This document shows, one piece after another, positions 1 through 8,472 of a DNA stretch of 34,482 bases. Numbering within the stretch: position 1 is the stretch's first letter; every line of letters starts with the position of its first letter. This stretch comes from Candidatus Poribacteria bacterium (GTDB taxonomy: Bacteria > Poribacteria > WGA-4E > JAJRTO01): NCBI GenBank assembly GCA_024278235.1, contig JAJRTO010000037.1, positions 1 to 34,482 on the forward strand, in the 5' to 3' direction. Under the pieces are notes generated by a model, which was given only the letters and a program-made list of their open reading frames with translations, searched no databases and had not been told where the DNA came from. A program made the translations under genes and the position numbers.

Positions 1-218
1 TAGCACAAAAGGGTCGATAAATCTCTACAGACGGAAGCCCCTACCCAATCCAAGAGTTGACGCTTCAACTTCGAGGCAATTATATATCAGTCAACCCCCT
101 GTTTCAAGGATTTTCTTGCCTACTTTCATCCCACGATTAAGGATCCTGGATCTTCTCACGGGAGTTTCGGATCCTTACCAAAGCCGGCCGCAACAGAGAA
201 CTTTCAGAAAACATTTTT

Positions 219-255
219 GAACGCGCACGCTGCGCGTTCTACTGAGGTGTAGAAC
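219..255. repeat. Overlapping inverted repeats with head-to-head GTAG motifs (possible diverged REP pair)
   Basis: Perfect 9-bp stem GAACGCGCA-cgc-TGCGCGTTC (219-239), and GTTCTAC-tgaggt-GTAGAAC (236-255). Confidence 0.5.
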
Positions 256-402
256 AGGCGGCTCACCCGTTTGAAACAGGGCGAAACGGTTCAGGCGCAA
301 TGGCTGGAGTAGTTCCCTGGATATGCAGCAGCGACAATACAGGCATTTGCCGTCGGCATGTCCACGGAGGCGAAACGTCTTGCTTCACCGAATCTCTGGC
401 AG

Positions 403-2496
403 TTACCGTTGAGCATCTGCGGGGATGCGTGTCAGCGGCTCTGTGATCTCCTGTCCTGCGAAGTCAACGGTCTCTCCTGCCGGATTAGCGATCCACACAT
501 ACGCGTTCGTGTCGTGATACTTGTCAGGGTGCTTCACTCGTACCCCAAGTGCATGCCTTGTTCCTGACAGGGGGATGAATTCCAGTTCTGGCGCGGTCCT
601 TGTGAGAGATATGGCCCATATCACGCGCGCTTTGCGTCCCTTCTGGCGAGCAATTATCATCGGCACTCGATCTTCCGTGTTACTACCAATCCCCGTACCC
701 CAGATCAAACGAGTTTCTCTATCGGTCAGTATTGTAACAGAAGTCTGCCTGTCATCGTCAATCGCAGCGATGAGTTGGGTTTCTCCGGATATATCCCTGC
801 TCATCGCATCTCGGATATGCATGTAGCCAGGCTTATCGGGCGGCGTCCAGGGAGCACCTTCGGGAACCCTCGTCCAGACGCCATACGTATGATAGGCAAA
901 ATCAAACGTATGTTCAGCATCCGCAACCGCCTGATCGATCAACAGGATGAGACCCGGGGTCACCAGTATGGCACTACGGTAGAACGTCACGCCATCATAG
1001 ATGTCGCCCGCTTCCAGCATGACGGCATCGAGTGCTGCATCGAAGGCAACGGTTCGACCTTCAGCAGGTTTTTGAGAGTGCTCGTCCACAGTGAGCGTGT
1101 TGTGTGCGATCGTCTGACGATACCATTCTTGCTGGATCGGAACACCATAATGCGCGGTTCCCGGATCCGGCGCAATGACCTCCCCACCCGCGTAAAGTAC
1201 GAAATTGAGCTTGTCCGGATGGCCATGTCCTCCGCCATGGGGTCCATAATCCACACACAACCAGGTGGCATCGATACCCTCGCCTTTCGAGAGGATGGCA
1301 TAACCCGATCCTGTGTAGTTTCTGCTCCCCTGCGAGGCGGTCACATCCTGTCCCGGTTCGACTACCCCATAGAGCATGGCCTGTTTGCTGTTACGATGGG
1401 TCAACACCCGCCGATACTTCGGTTCTCCGTAACGTGCATACGCCACCTCATAGAGCGAATTTCCAGCGATCTTCACTTCTCCGGAATCGTTGAATGCCGG
1501 CAGGTGAAGGTTCGGCATAGCAAAGTCGATGGGGGCATCGAACATGCTCTTCAATTCCGACCCATACAAGTTGATGCCATTATGGTAGGCCGCTTCTGTG
1601 AGACTCCAGAGCGCGCTTAAAGTGTAGAAATGGTAACCCCATGCTCCCTCAAACCAGGGTCCATCTGGCCGCACCCCTTGAGCCATTTGCTGCCGGTATC
1701 CATGATCCGATTCGATGGCATCCCACACCAGATCCTTATCTCCCAGCAGGAACCCGGTAAGGCCGACTGCTGAATTCTTCCAGCACTGGATGTTGTGAAT
1801 TCCCATGCGGTGTTTTTGGATGACATCCACGGCGGCAGGATAAAACAGATCTTCGCTGACCTTCCGGACTTCAGACCCGGTGAGAGTGTCCCAGATCATG
1901 TCGGCTCCCTGTGCGACACGGATGAGCCAGGTTGATTCGTCGAGCGACTGAGGGCCGACACGACCGCCGCCGACTTTGGCCTCTCCGTGAATGTTGTGCA
2001 AGGGGTAGGTCAGATATTTCTCCGCGTAAGCGAGCAGAATCTCCTTCCCCTTATCCGCATACCTGGCATCCCCGGTTACCTGGTACATGAAACCAGTATC
2101 CCAGATAGCATCTGCAAACCGACCATGTTTGCTGGCAAGCACCACATCGTCGTAAGGATAACCTGTATAGACTGTTCCACACACAGAGCACACATGTTCT
2201 GTATCCGATTTCGTTTGCAAACGTGCCCCGTCCTTTTTGCAGGAGTACCAGTGCCACCATTGGCTTCCACGATCAGGGAGCACAACCTCCCGGTCGAGCC
2301 AGGCATCAGCGTTGCGACGGATTCCTGCATAGACCTTCCGGGCCCATTCGACATTTTCGATACGTTCGCGAATCTCAGGTAGATCCTGTCTGGTAAATAG
2401 GAGCCGTGGGTGGTCTGCGAAGGAAACGGTATATTCTTGATCCGGCGGAAGATTGGATATACCAAAGAACATGAGAGAAACAACATAGGAGATCAT
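403..2496 (-). CDS. Heparinase II/III-like / alginate lyase-family polysaccharide lyase
   Basis: 697-aa ORF. N-terminal 'DHPRLLFTRQDLPEIRERI', (alpha/alpha) toroid-like middle, and C-terminal 'SGYAILSKGEGIDATWLCVDYGPHGGGHGHPDKLNFVLYAGGEVIAPDPGTAHYG...WYRQTIAHNTLTVDEHSQ', typical of heparinase II/III-like proteins. Confidence 0.85.
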   Translation of the reverse strand: MISYVVSLMFFGISNLPPDQEYTVSFADHPRLLFTRQDLPEIRERIENVEWARKVYAGIRRNADAWLDREVVLPDRGSQWWHWYSCKKDGARLQTKSDTEHVCSVCGTVYTGYPYDDVVLASKHGRFADAIWDTGFMYQVTGDARYADKGKEILLAYAEKYLTYPLHNIHGEAKVGGGRVGPQSLDESTWLIRVAQGADMIWDTLTGSEVRKVSEDLFYPAAVDVIQKHRMGIHNIQCWKNSAVGLTGFLLGDKDLVWDAIESDHGYRQQMAQGVRPDGPWFEGAWGYHFYTLSALWSLTEAAYHNGINLYGSELKSMFDAPIDFAMPNLHLPAFNDSGEVKIAGNSLYEVAYARYGEPKYRRVLTHRNSKQAMLYGVVEPGQDVTASQGSRNYTGSGYAILSKGEGIDATWLCVDYGPHGGGHGHPDKLNFVLYAGGEVIAPDPGTAHYGVPIQQEWYRQTIAHNTLTVDEHSQKPAEGRTVAFDAALDAVMLEAGDIYDGVTFYRSAILVTPGLILLIDQAVADAEHTFDFAYHTYGVWTRVPEGAPWTPPDKPGYMHIRDAMSRDISGETQLIAAIDDDRQTSVTILTDRETRLIWGTGIGSNTEDRVPMIIARQKGRKARVIWAISLTRTAPELEFIPLSGTRHALGVRVKHPDKYHDTNAYVWIANPAGETVDFAGQEITEPLTRIPADAQR

Positions 2497-2527
2497 CTGT
2501 ACGATACCTTTCTTTCGGTGATATTAA

Positions 2528-2556
2528 ACGATACGATAATTGGAGTGTGGTGTCAA
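2528..2556 (-). promoter_or_regulatory. Predicted sigma70-type promoter for the heparinase-like gene (TTGACA-17-TATCGT)
   Basis: Minus strand TTGACA (2556-2551), 17-nt spacer, TATCGT (2533-2528), about 30 nt upstream of the start codon. Confidence 0.45.
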
Positions 2557-2567
2557 GCCCAAGCTGC

Positions 2568-2595
2568 CAGTCATCAGTTGTCAGTCATCAGTTGG
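2568..2595. repeat. Heptad direct repeat, 4 x 7 bp (CAGTCAT CAGTTGT CAGTCAT CAGTTGG)
   Basis: Read directly. It also forms two 14-bp copies differing only at the last base. It lies between two divergent predicted -35 boxes. Confidence 0.7.
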
Positions 2596-2625
2596 CACGG
2601 GATACAGCATCACGCATTGTGAACC

Positions 2626-2654
2626 TTGACACTCATGGGATCGTCCTGTATCAT
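2626..2654 (+). promoter_or_regulatory. Predicted sigma70-type promoter (TTGACA-17-TATCAT)
   Basis: TTGACA 2626-2631, 17-nt spacer, TATCAT 2649-2654, 34 nt upstream of the 2689 ATG. Confidence 0.55.
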
Positions 2655-2688
2655 CTTTGGCAGTCATCCACATTGAGGAGAAGGCACT

Positions 2689-3834
2689 ATGCAGACCATT
2701 CGAGTTGGCGTGGTAGGCGCAGGTATTCTGGGAACGCACCATGCACAGACCTGTGCTGCCAATGAACTGGCAAAGGTGACCGGAATTGCTGACTTGCGCT
2801 TTGAGCAAGCTCAGAAACTTGCGGATAAGGTACAGGCCACACCCTATACCACCGCTGAGCAGATGTTTGCCGGAGAGAAAATCGATCTGGCAGTGATAGC
2901 GACTCCCGATCCCTTTCACAAGGAACCATTCCTGCTGGCAGTAGATGCAGGTGTGAAGGCGATCCTTTGTGAAAAACCGCTTGCGACAACGACAAGCGAT
3001 GCCGAAGAGATGATGTTAGCGGCGGACCGAGCGAAAGTGCGAGTGTTTGTGAACTATGCGAATCGCTTTGCCTGGCTCTATATGGCCACGCACCATATCG
3101 TCCAACAAGGGTATATTGGAAAGCCTGTCTATGGCGAGGCAAGACTCGATGACAATATCAGTGTTCCCTATCGCCTCTGGGGAGACCGGAGTAAGGATTG
3201 GACATCGGTTTCTTCAACCGCTCACTTCCTATTGACGCATGTCGTGGATCTCCTCCATTGGTTTTTTGCTCCAGCCCGGGTCGAAGCCGTGTATGCGATC
3301 AAGCACCAAGAGATACTTGGATTCACCCCGGATCTCTACGATGGCTATCTGTTCTGGAATAATGGGATGAAGAGCCGTGTCAAGGCGGAGTGGATCAAAC
3401 ATATTGAGAACCTTGTCGAGTTCTACGTGTGTCTTGGGGGGGCCACAGGGAGTATTGTGGCGCACAGACGCCCCGGGTATGGAGGCCGGGAAGGTTGGCG
3501 AGCCATGTTGGACAGTCAGCTTTCCACAGATGCTGTCCAATCGGCGGCCCGGTGGCTTTCCGAGAATGATCTGCCCATCAAGTCGCAGATGATCCCCGAT
3601 CCCACCTGCGGTGGCGAGCAGCAACGCGGTTATCTCGAATTGGAAAAACCGGGAGAACGGGTGGACGATGATCTGTTCCTGCAAGCCGTCGCTGAAGATA
3701 CCGATACCCCCAGTAACTGGCAGGGATTCGGCCCTCTACCCTCAGGGGAAGATGGCCTGAAAACTGTACGAGTCATCAGCGCGCTCACGGCCTCTGCTGA
3801 TACCGGACAGATGGTCAAGTTGGCAGGAATATGA
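2689..3834 (+). CDS. Gfo/Idh/MocA family NAD(P)-dependent oxidoreductase
   Basis: 'RVGVVGAGILGTHHAQTCAANELAKVTGIADL' Rossmann motif and 'VIATPDPFHKEP...AILCEKPLATTTSDAEEMM'. Confidence 0.9.
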   Translation: MQTIRVGVVGAGILGTHHAQTCAANELAKVTGIADLRFEQAQKLADKVQATPYTTAEQMFAGEKIDLAVIATPDPFHKEPFLLAVDAGVKAILCEKPLATTTSDAEEMMLAADRAKVRVFVNYANRFAWLYMATHHIVQQGYIGKPVYGEARLDDNISVPYRLWGDRSKDWTSVSSTAHFLLTHVVDLLHWFFAPARVEAVYAIKHQEILGFTPDLYDGYLFWNNGMKSRVKAEWIKHIENLVEFYVCLGGATGSIVAHRRPGYGGREGWRAMLDSQLSTDAVQSAARWLSENDLPIKSQMIPDPTCGGEQQRGYLELEKPGERVDDDLFLQAVAEDTDTPSNWQGFGPLPSGEDGLKTVRVISALTASADTGQMVKLAGI

Positions 3835-3841
3835 AAAAGGG

Positions 3842-4471
3842 ATGTCCGATACACCTGTAAACCTACACAATCACATGGGGCTGGATCTCGCACTCCATGT
3901 GGAACATATGACACCGCCAATTTGTTGGGAGACAGTTTTCGGGAATTCTCATCCGGTCGATATCGAAATCGGCAGTGGCAAAGGACGCTTCCTGTACGAA
4001 GTGGCATCCCGTTTCCCCGACCGAAATTTCGTGGGCATCGAACATTGGAGAAAACGCTATCTCTACACCCTGCAGAGGATCACAAAACACGCCCTCACCA
4101 ATGCCCGTGTTACAGATGTGGATGCAGTACCTTTCATCGAGGAATTCGTCGGCCCGAATTCGGTGAGCGCGTTCCACATCTATTTCCCGGACCCCTGGCC
4201 CAAACGGCGGCACCACAAGCGGCGTATTTTCCAACCGGGGTTTGTCGAAATACTGAGCGAGCGGCTCCGGGAGAAAGGACGCATCTACTTTGCCACAGAT
4301 TTTCGAGCATATGCTGAAATTGTCCATCATCAGCTCGACACGTGTGAACGATTAGTGCAGGTTCTGCCAACTCCAGAGCCAATGGCTCCTACGAATTTCG
4401 AGATCAAATACCTCATGGAAGGACGGACGATCTATCGGTATGCGTACGAACGCGTAGAGATAAGACCGTAG
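3842..4471 (+). CDS. trmB: tRNA (guanine-N7-)-methyltransferase
   Basis: 'DIEIGSGKGRFLYEVASRFPDRNFVGIE' and 'IYFPDPWPKRRHHKRRIFQPGFVEIL' are hallmark TrmB motifs. Confidence 0.95.
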   Translation: MSDTPVNLHNHMGLDLALHVEHMTPPICWETVFGNSHPVDIEIGSGKGRFLYEVASRFPDRNFVGIEHWRKRYLYTLQRITKHALTNARVTDVDAVPFIEEFVGPNSVSAFHIYFPDPWPKRRHHKRRIFQPGFVEILSERLREKGRIYFATDFRAYAEIVHHQLDTCERLVQVLPTPEPMAPTNFEIKYLMEGRTIYRYAYERVEIRP

Positions 4472-4599
4472 TGCGATAATCCCTTGTACTGTGCTGGAGG
4501 ATGTCATCGTGCTCACCCACCTCCGTCGTTGCATCTGCTCAAAATCGGGAGTTGAGTGCATTGATCTCCAGACAAACCTGGCATCTGAAAGGCTCCAAA

Positions 4600-5514
4600 A
4601 TGCAGAGCACACCGCAACAAATACCAGAAGATTTTCGATCTGGCTTCGTGAGTATTATTGGCGAACCAAATGTTGGGAAGTCTACACTGCTCAACTCTCT
4701 GATGGGGCAGAAGCTGGCGATTGTCACTCCCAAACCGCAGACAACTCGCAATCGGATCACGGGAATTCTCACAACGGACCGCTATCAGACGATCTTTCTC
4801 GACACCCCCGGGATTCTCAGACCATCCTATGAGTTGCACGAATACATGATCAAAGCGGCTTACAATGCAATGGCCGATGCGGACCTGATCCTTTACATGA
4901 TCGATGCAACTCACTCATCATCGGAGATTGAATCCGAGATTCTGGAGAAACTCAACGAGGGCAAACAGCCAGTGATCCTGCTGATTAACAAGATCGACCG
5001 GATCCCCAAGCCTGCTCTGCTGCCACTCATGGACGTATATGTCCACCGGTTTGATTTCGCTGAGATCATCCCGATCTCTGCCGTGAAGGGAGATGGTTTG
5101 GCGGATCTCCTGGAGGTGTTGCCAGATTATCTACCGGCAGGGATGCCCTATTACCCTACGGATATCGTGAGTGAACTTCCCACCCGTTTCTTTGTAGCGG
5201 AAACCATCCGAGAGAAAGTATTCCTCAGAACTCACCAGGAGATCCCCTATGCCACCACAGTCATGATCGAAGAGTTCAAGGAGCGGAGCGAGGGGAAAAC
5301 TTACATTCGAGCAGTGATCTACGTTGAACGTGAGTCACAGAAAGGAATCCTTGTGGGGAAAAGGGGAAGTGCCATCAAGGAGATCGGTCGATTAGCACGC
5401 GAGGAGATCGAGCATTTTCTGGAGGGTCCCGTCTTCCTCGAGCTTCTGGTGCTTGTACAACCGAAGTGGCGTTCCAGTACACACCGTCTCCGCGAGTTAG
5501 GCTATGCATTCTGA
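4600..5514 (+). CDS. era: GTPase Era (start probably at 4600 rather than the longest-ORF start 4501)
   Basis: 'GEPNVGKSTLLNSLMGQKLAIVTPKPQTTRNRITGI', 'DTPG', 'NKID' and C-terminal KH domain 'ILVGKRGSAIKEIGRLAREEIEHFLEGPVFLELLVLVQPKWR'. Confidence 0.95.
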   Translation: MQSTPQQIPEDFRSGFVSIIGEPNVGKSTLLNSLMGQKLAIVTPKPQTTRNRITGILTTDRYQTIFLDTPGILRPSYELHEYMIKAAYNAMADADLILYMIDATHSSSEIESEILEKLNEGKQPVILLINKIDRIPKPALLPLMDVYVHRFDFAEIIPISAVKGDGLADLLEVLPDYLPAGMPYYPTDIVSELPTRFFVAETIREKVFLRTHQEIPYATTVMIEEFKERSEGKTYIRAVIYVERESQKGILVGKRGSAIKEIGRLAREEIEHFLEGPVFLELLVLVQPKWRSSTHRLRELGYAF

Positions 5515-5543
5515 TTGACATGGTACGGCTTTTCTGATATGCT
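5515..5543 (+). promoter_or_regulatory. Predicted sigma70-type promoter (TTGACA-17-TATGCT)
   Basis: TTGACA at 5515-5520 abuts the era stop codon. 17-nt spacer, TATGCT at 5538-5543, 54 nt upstream of the next ATG (5598). Confidence 0.5.
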
Positions 5544-5597
5544 TGCTAAAAAGCAGGTTCCCTACTCATCTTTCTACAATACAGATGGAGGTAAGCG

Positions 5598-6602
5598 ATG
5601 GTCAAAGTTGGTATCGCTGGTATCGGATTTATGGGAGTGACTCACTTCAAGGCATACCAGCAGGTCGAGGGCGCGGAAGTCAGGGCGATTTGCACACGGA
5701 GCCCCAAAAAGCTGCAAGGGGATTGGCGTGACATCAAGGGGAATTTCGGTGAGGGTGGTGGTGTTCATGACCTCACAGACATCCGCAAATACTCTGAATT
5801 GGATCAACTGTTAGCGGACCCTGATCTCGATCTGATTGATGTTTGTCTGCCAAGTGCAATGCACAAAGATGTGGCGATTGCGGCTGTCAGGCAGGGAAAA
5901 CATGTGCTTGTGGAGAAACCGATAGCCTTGAATGTCGCGGACGCGGATGCCGTTATCGAAGCAGCCACCCAGGCAGACCGATTGATCACCGTAGGGCATG
6001 TACTCCGATTCTTTCCGGAGTTTGCTGTCATCAAGCAGGTCGCTGATGAAGGTGAATACGGTCGGATTCTCGCAGCTCATTTCAAACGGATGATCTCCGC
6101 GACCTGGTTTGAGGATCCTACGAGAACAGGCAATACAGTCGATGAACTCTACATCCACGATGTGGATTTCGTGCGGTATCTGTTTGGAATGCCGGACGCG
6201 CTGAATGCGATAGCCTTCAGAAGCAGGGGCGGGGATGCCGCCTATCTCAACGTCCAATATTACTACCCGAACGAGAACGTTTGTGTGAGTGTGAATAGTG
6301 GCTCCATTGCCATGCCAGAACTGCAATTTGAACACGGCTATGATGTCTATTTCGAGCGAGCAACCATGCAGTTCAATTCAACCTGGGGAACCCCGGTGAC
6401 ATTATATACTCGTGACCAACAGAAACTGACCCCAACAGTCCCCTTTGACGATGCCTTCGGAGCTGAGTTACAGTATGTGGTTGATGCGATCCGCAATCAA
6501 GAAGAACCGACGGTTCTATCTGGACAGTCAGCCCGAGATTCTCTCTACCTTTGTAAAAAAACGCAGGAATCCATCGACGTTGGACAGATCGTTTCCATTT
6601 GA
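5598..6602 (+). CDS. Gfo/Idh/MocA family oxidoreductase
   Basis: 'VKVGIAGIGFMGVTHFKAYQQVEGAEVRAICTR', 'DLIDVCLPSAMHKDVAIAAVRQGKHVLVEKPIALNVADADAVIEAA'. Confidence 0.9.
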   Translation: MVKVGIAGIGFMGVTHFKAYQQVEGAEVRAICTRSPKKLQGDWRDIKGNFGEGGGVHDLTDIRKYSELDQLLADPDLDLIDVCLPSAMHKDVAIAAVRQGKHVLVEKPIALNVADADAVIEAATQADRLITVGHVLRFFPEFAVIKQVADEGEYGRILAAHFKRMISATWFEDPTRTGNTVDELYIHDVDFVRYLFGMPDALNAIAFRSRGGDAAYLNVQYYYPNENVCVSVNSGSIAMPELQFEHGYDVYFERATMQFNSTWGTPVTLYTRDQQKLTPTVPFDDAFGAELQYVVDAIRNQEEPTVLSGQSARDSLYLCKKTQESIDVGQIVSI

Positions 6603-6651
6603 TTTTTAATGCGTATTCCCATACGACAGATGAATCAGGAGAAACAAGACA

Positions 6652-7446
6652 ATGTCAGGCGAAACTCTCGGGAAGAGGACCGTTGAAAGTCTCCGGCAGA
6701 TGAAACAGCAGGGGCAGAAGATCACAATGCTGACAGCTTATGACTATCCCACAGCGCGGATATTGAATCGCTCTGGGATCGATATGATCCTGGTGGGCGA
6801 TTCGCTCGGAATGGTTCTGCTGGGATACTCGTCTACTCAAGAAGTGACAATGGACGACATGCTCCGCCATACTGCGGCTGTTGCTCGTGGTAACACTTGC
6901 TGCTTCCTTGTGGGGGATATGCCTTATCTCTCTTATGAATCTCCCAAACAGGCGCTTGAGAACGCACAGCGTTTCCTGTCTGTAGGAGCAGATGCCGTCA
7001 AATTAGAGGGCAACTATAAAGAGATCGTCCAACATCTGGTAGGACATCAGGTTCCGGTCATGGGGCATATTGGGCTTACCCCCCAGACAGCCACAAATTT
7101 CAAGGTACGAGGTCGCACAGAAGCGGCAGCTCGACAACTTCTATGCGAGGCAGCGGAACTGCAAGACGCAGGTTGTTTCTCGTTGGTGATCGAATCGGTG
7201 CCTCGCAAGCTGGGAGCCCAGATCACACAGCAGCTTGATATTCCAACGATTGGGATCGGTGCCGGGCCTGATTGCGATGGTCAGGTGCTTGTCTGGCACG
7301 ATGTGGTTGGGATTTTCGAGGAGTTCACGCCACGCTTCGTAAAACGTTACGCGCTATTAGCGCCCGAGATGGAAAAAGCCGCCCGCGCCTATGTCGAGGA
7401 TGTGCGTGGAGGCATCTTCCCAGGGGATGAACACTGTTATAATTGA
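6652..7446 (+). CDS. panB: 3-methyl-2-oxobutanoate hydroxymethyltransferase
   Basis: 'MLTAYDYPTARILNRSGIDMILVGDSLGMVLLGYSSTQEVTMDDMLRHTAAVARG' and 'GHIGLTPQTATNFKVRGR', diagnostic of PanB. Confidence 0.95.
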   Translation: MSGETLGKRTVESLRQMKQQGQKITMLTAYDYPTARILNRSGIDMILVGDSLGMVLLGYSSTQEVTMDDMLRHTAAVARGNTCCFLVGDMPYLSYESPKQALENAQRFLSVGADAVKLEGNYKEIVQHLVGHQVPVMGHIGLTPQTATNFKVRGRTEAAARQLLCEAAELQDAGCFSLVIESVPRKLGAQITQQLDIPTIGIGAGPDCDGQVLVWHDVVGIFEEFTPRFVKRYALLAPEMEKAARAYVEDVRGGIFPGDEHCYN

Positions 7447-7455
7447 GGGTTATCC

Positions 7456-8472
7456 ATGAAAGCAGCCATGCTCTATGGTGTTCGTGATGTACGAGTTGAG
7501 GAAATTGCAGATCCAACACCCCAGGAAACGCAGGTTCTGATCGATATAAAAGTATGTGGCGTCTGTCCGAGCGATGTGCGCTGGTACACAGGGGCACGCA
7601 CGACGGACCAGTATCCGCGCCGATTGGGTCACGAGTGGGTCGGAGAAATTATGGAAGTCGGACCTGAGGTGGAGGGATTCCAACCCGGGGACCGGGTAGT
7701 CCCTGACTGGCGTGTGGTCTGCGGCGAATGCCACTACTGCCGGCGGGGGATCTTCAACTACTGTTCCAACACACGTGGTGCTTTGGTACGAGGTGGGTTC
7801 TGTGAAGAAGGCGTTGCCATTGCGACGAACCTTCGGGTTATTCCGGAGCATGTGAGTTACGAAGAAGCCTGCTTCACTGAGCCATTAGCCTGTTGCCTCA
7901 ACGGCATCAGAAAGAATCGAATCCAACCTGGGGATGATGTCGTGATTGTGGGTGTGGGGCCCATTGGCTTGATGCATACTCAGCTTGCCAAGTATCATGG
8001 CGCCCGGGTGATCGTGTGTGATAGGATCGACAACCGACTCCAGAAGGCAGAGGAAGTGGGTGCCGATGTGACGATCCAGGTGGATGAGGAGGATGCGGTT
8101 GCGCGGGTCACCGAACTGACGGATGGAAGGGGCGCAAACGCCATTGTCGTTGCCGTTGGCTCCACAAAGGCGGCTGAAATGGCTCTTTCGATGGCTGGCA
8201 TCAATGCCTCTGTAAATCTGTTCGCAGGTTTTTACCCTCCGGGAACGATGGATCTTGATCCGAACGTGATCCACTATAAGCAGATCGACCTCACAGGAAG
8301 CCACGATTTCACGCCTCATGATTTTACCACGGCACTCAAACTCATCGAGTATGGTATCGTCAAGCTGGAACCTCTGATATCCCATCGTCTGCCGCTCGAT
8401 GAAATCTATCATGGATTCGAGGCTGTTGTCCACCAAGAGGGCCTAAAGGTTGTCATCGAAATCCAGGAATAA
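7456..8472 (+). CDS. Zinc-dependent medium-chain alcohol dehydrogenase
   Basis: 'GVCPSDVRWYTG', 'GHEWVGEIMEVGPEVEGFQPGDRV', structural Zn motif 'CGECHYCRRGIFNYC', cofactor motif 'VIVGVGPIGLMHTQLAKYHGARVIVCDR'. Confidence 0.9.
   Translation: MKAAMLYGVRDVRVEEIADPTPQETQVLIDIKVCGVCPSDVRWYTGARTTDQYPRRLGHEWVGEIMEVGPEVEGFQPGDRVVPDWRVVCGECHYCRRGIFNYCSNTRGALVRGGFCEEGVAIATNLRVIPEHVSYEEACFTEPLACCLNGIRKNRIQPGDDVVIVGVGPIGLMHTQLAKYHGARVIVCDRIDNRLQKAEEVGADVTIQVDEEDAVARVTELTDGRGANAIVVAVGSTKAAEMALSMAGINASVNLFAGFYPPGTMDLDPNVIHYKQIDLTGSHDFTPHDFTTALKLIEYGIVKLEPLISHRLPLDEIYHGFEAVVHQEGLKVVIEIQE

Noticed and set aside
219-239. Intrinsic terminator for the heparinase-like gene
   Set aside because: On the minus strand the stem is followed by an A-rich rather than U-rich tract, so it does not fit Rho-independent termination.
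775-1620. 281-aa plus-strand ORF
   Set aside because: Fully antisense to the well-supported heparinase-like CDS, with no recognizable domain. It is a codon-bias shadow ORF.
4501-4599. Extended N-terminus of Era
   Set aside because: Residues before the 4600 Met do not resemble Era, and the homologous start is MQSTPQQIPEDFRSGFVSIIGEPNVGKS.
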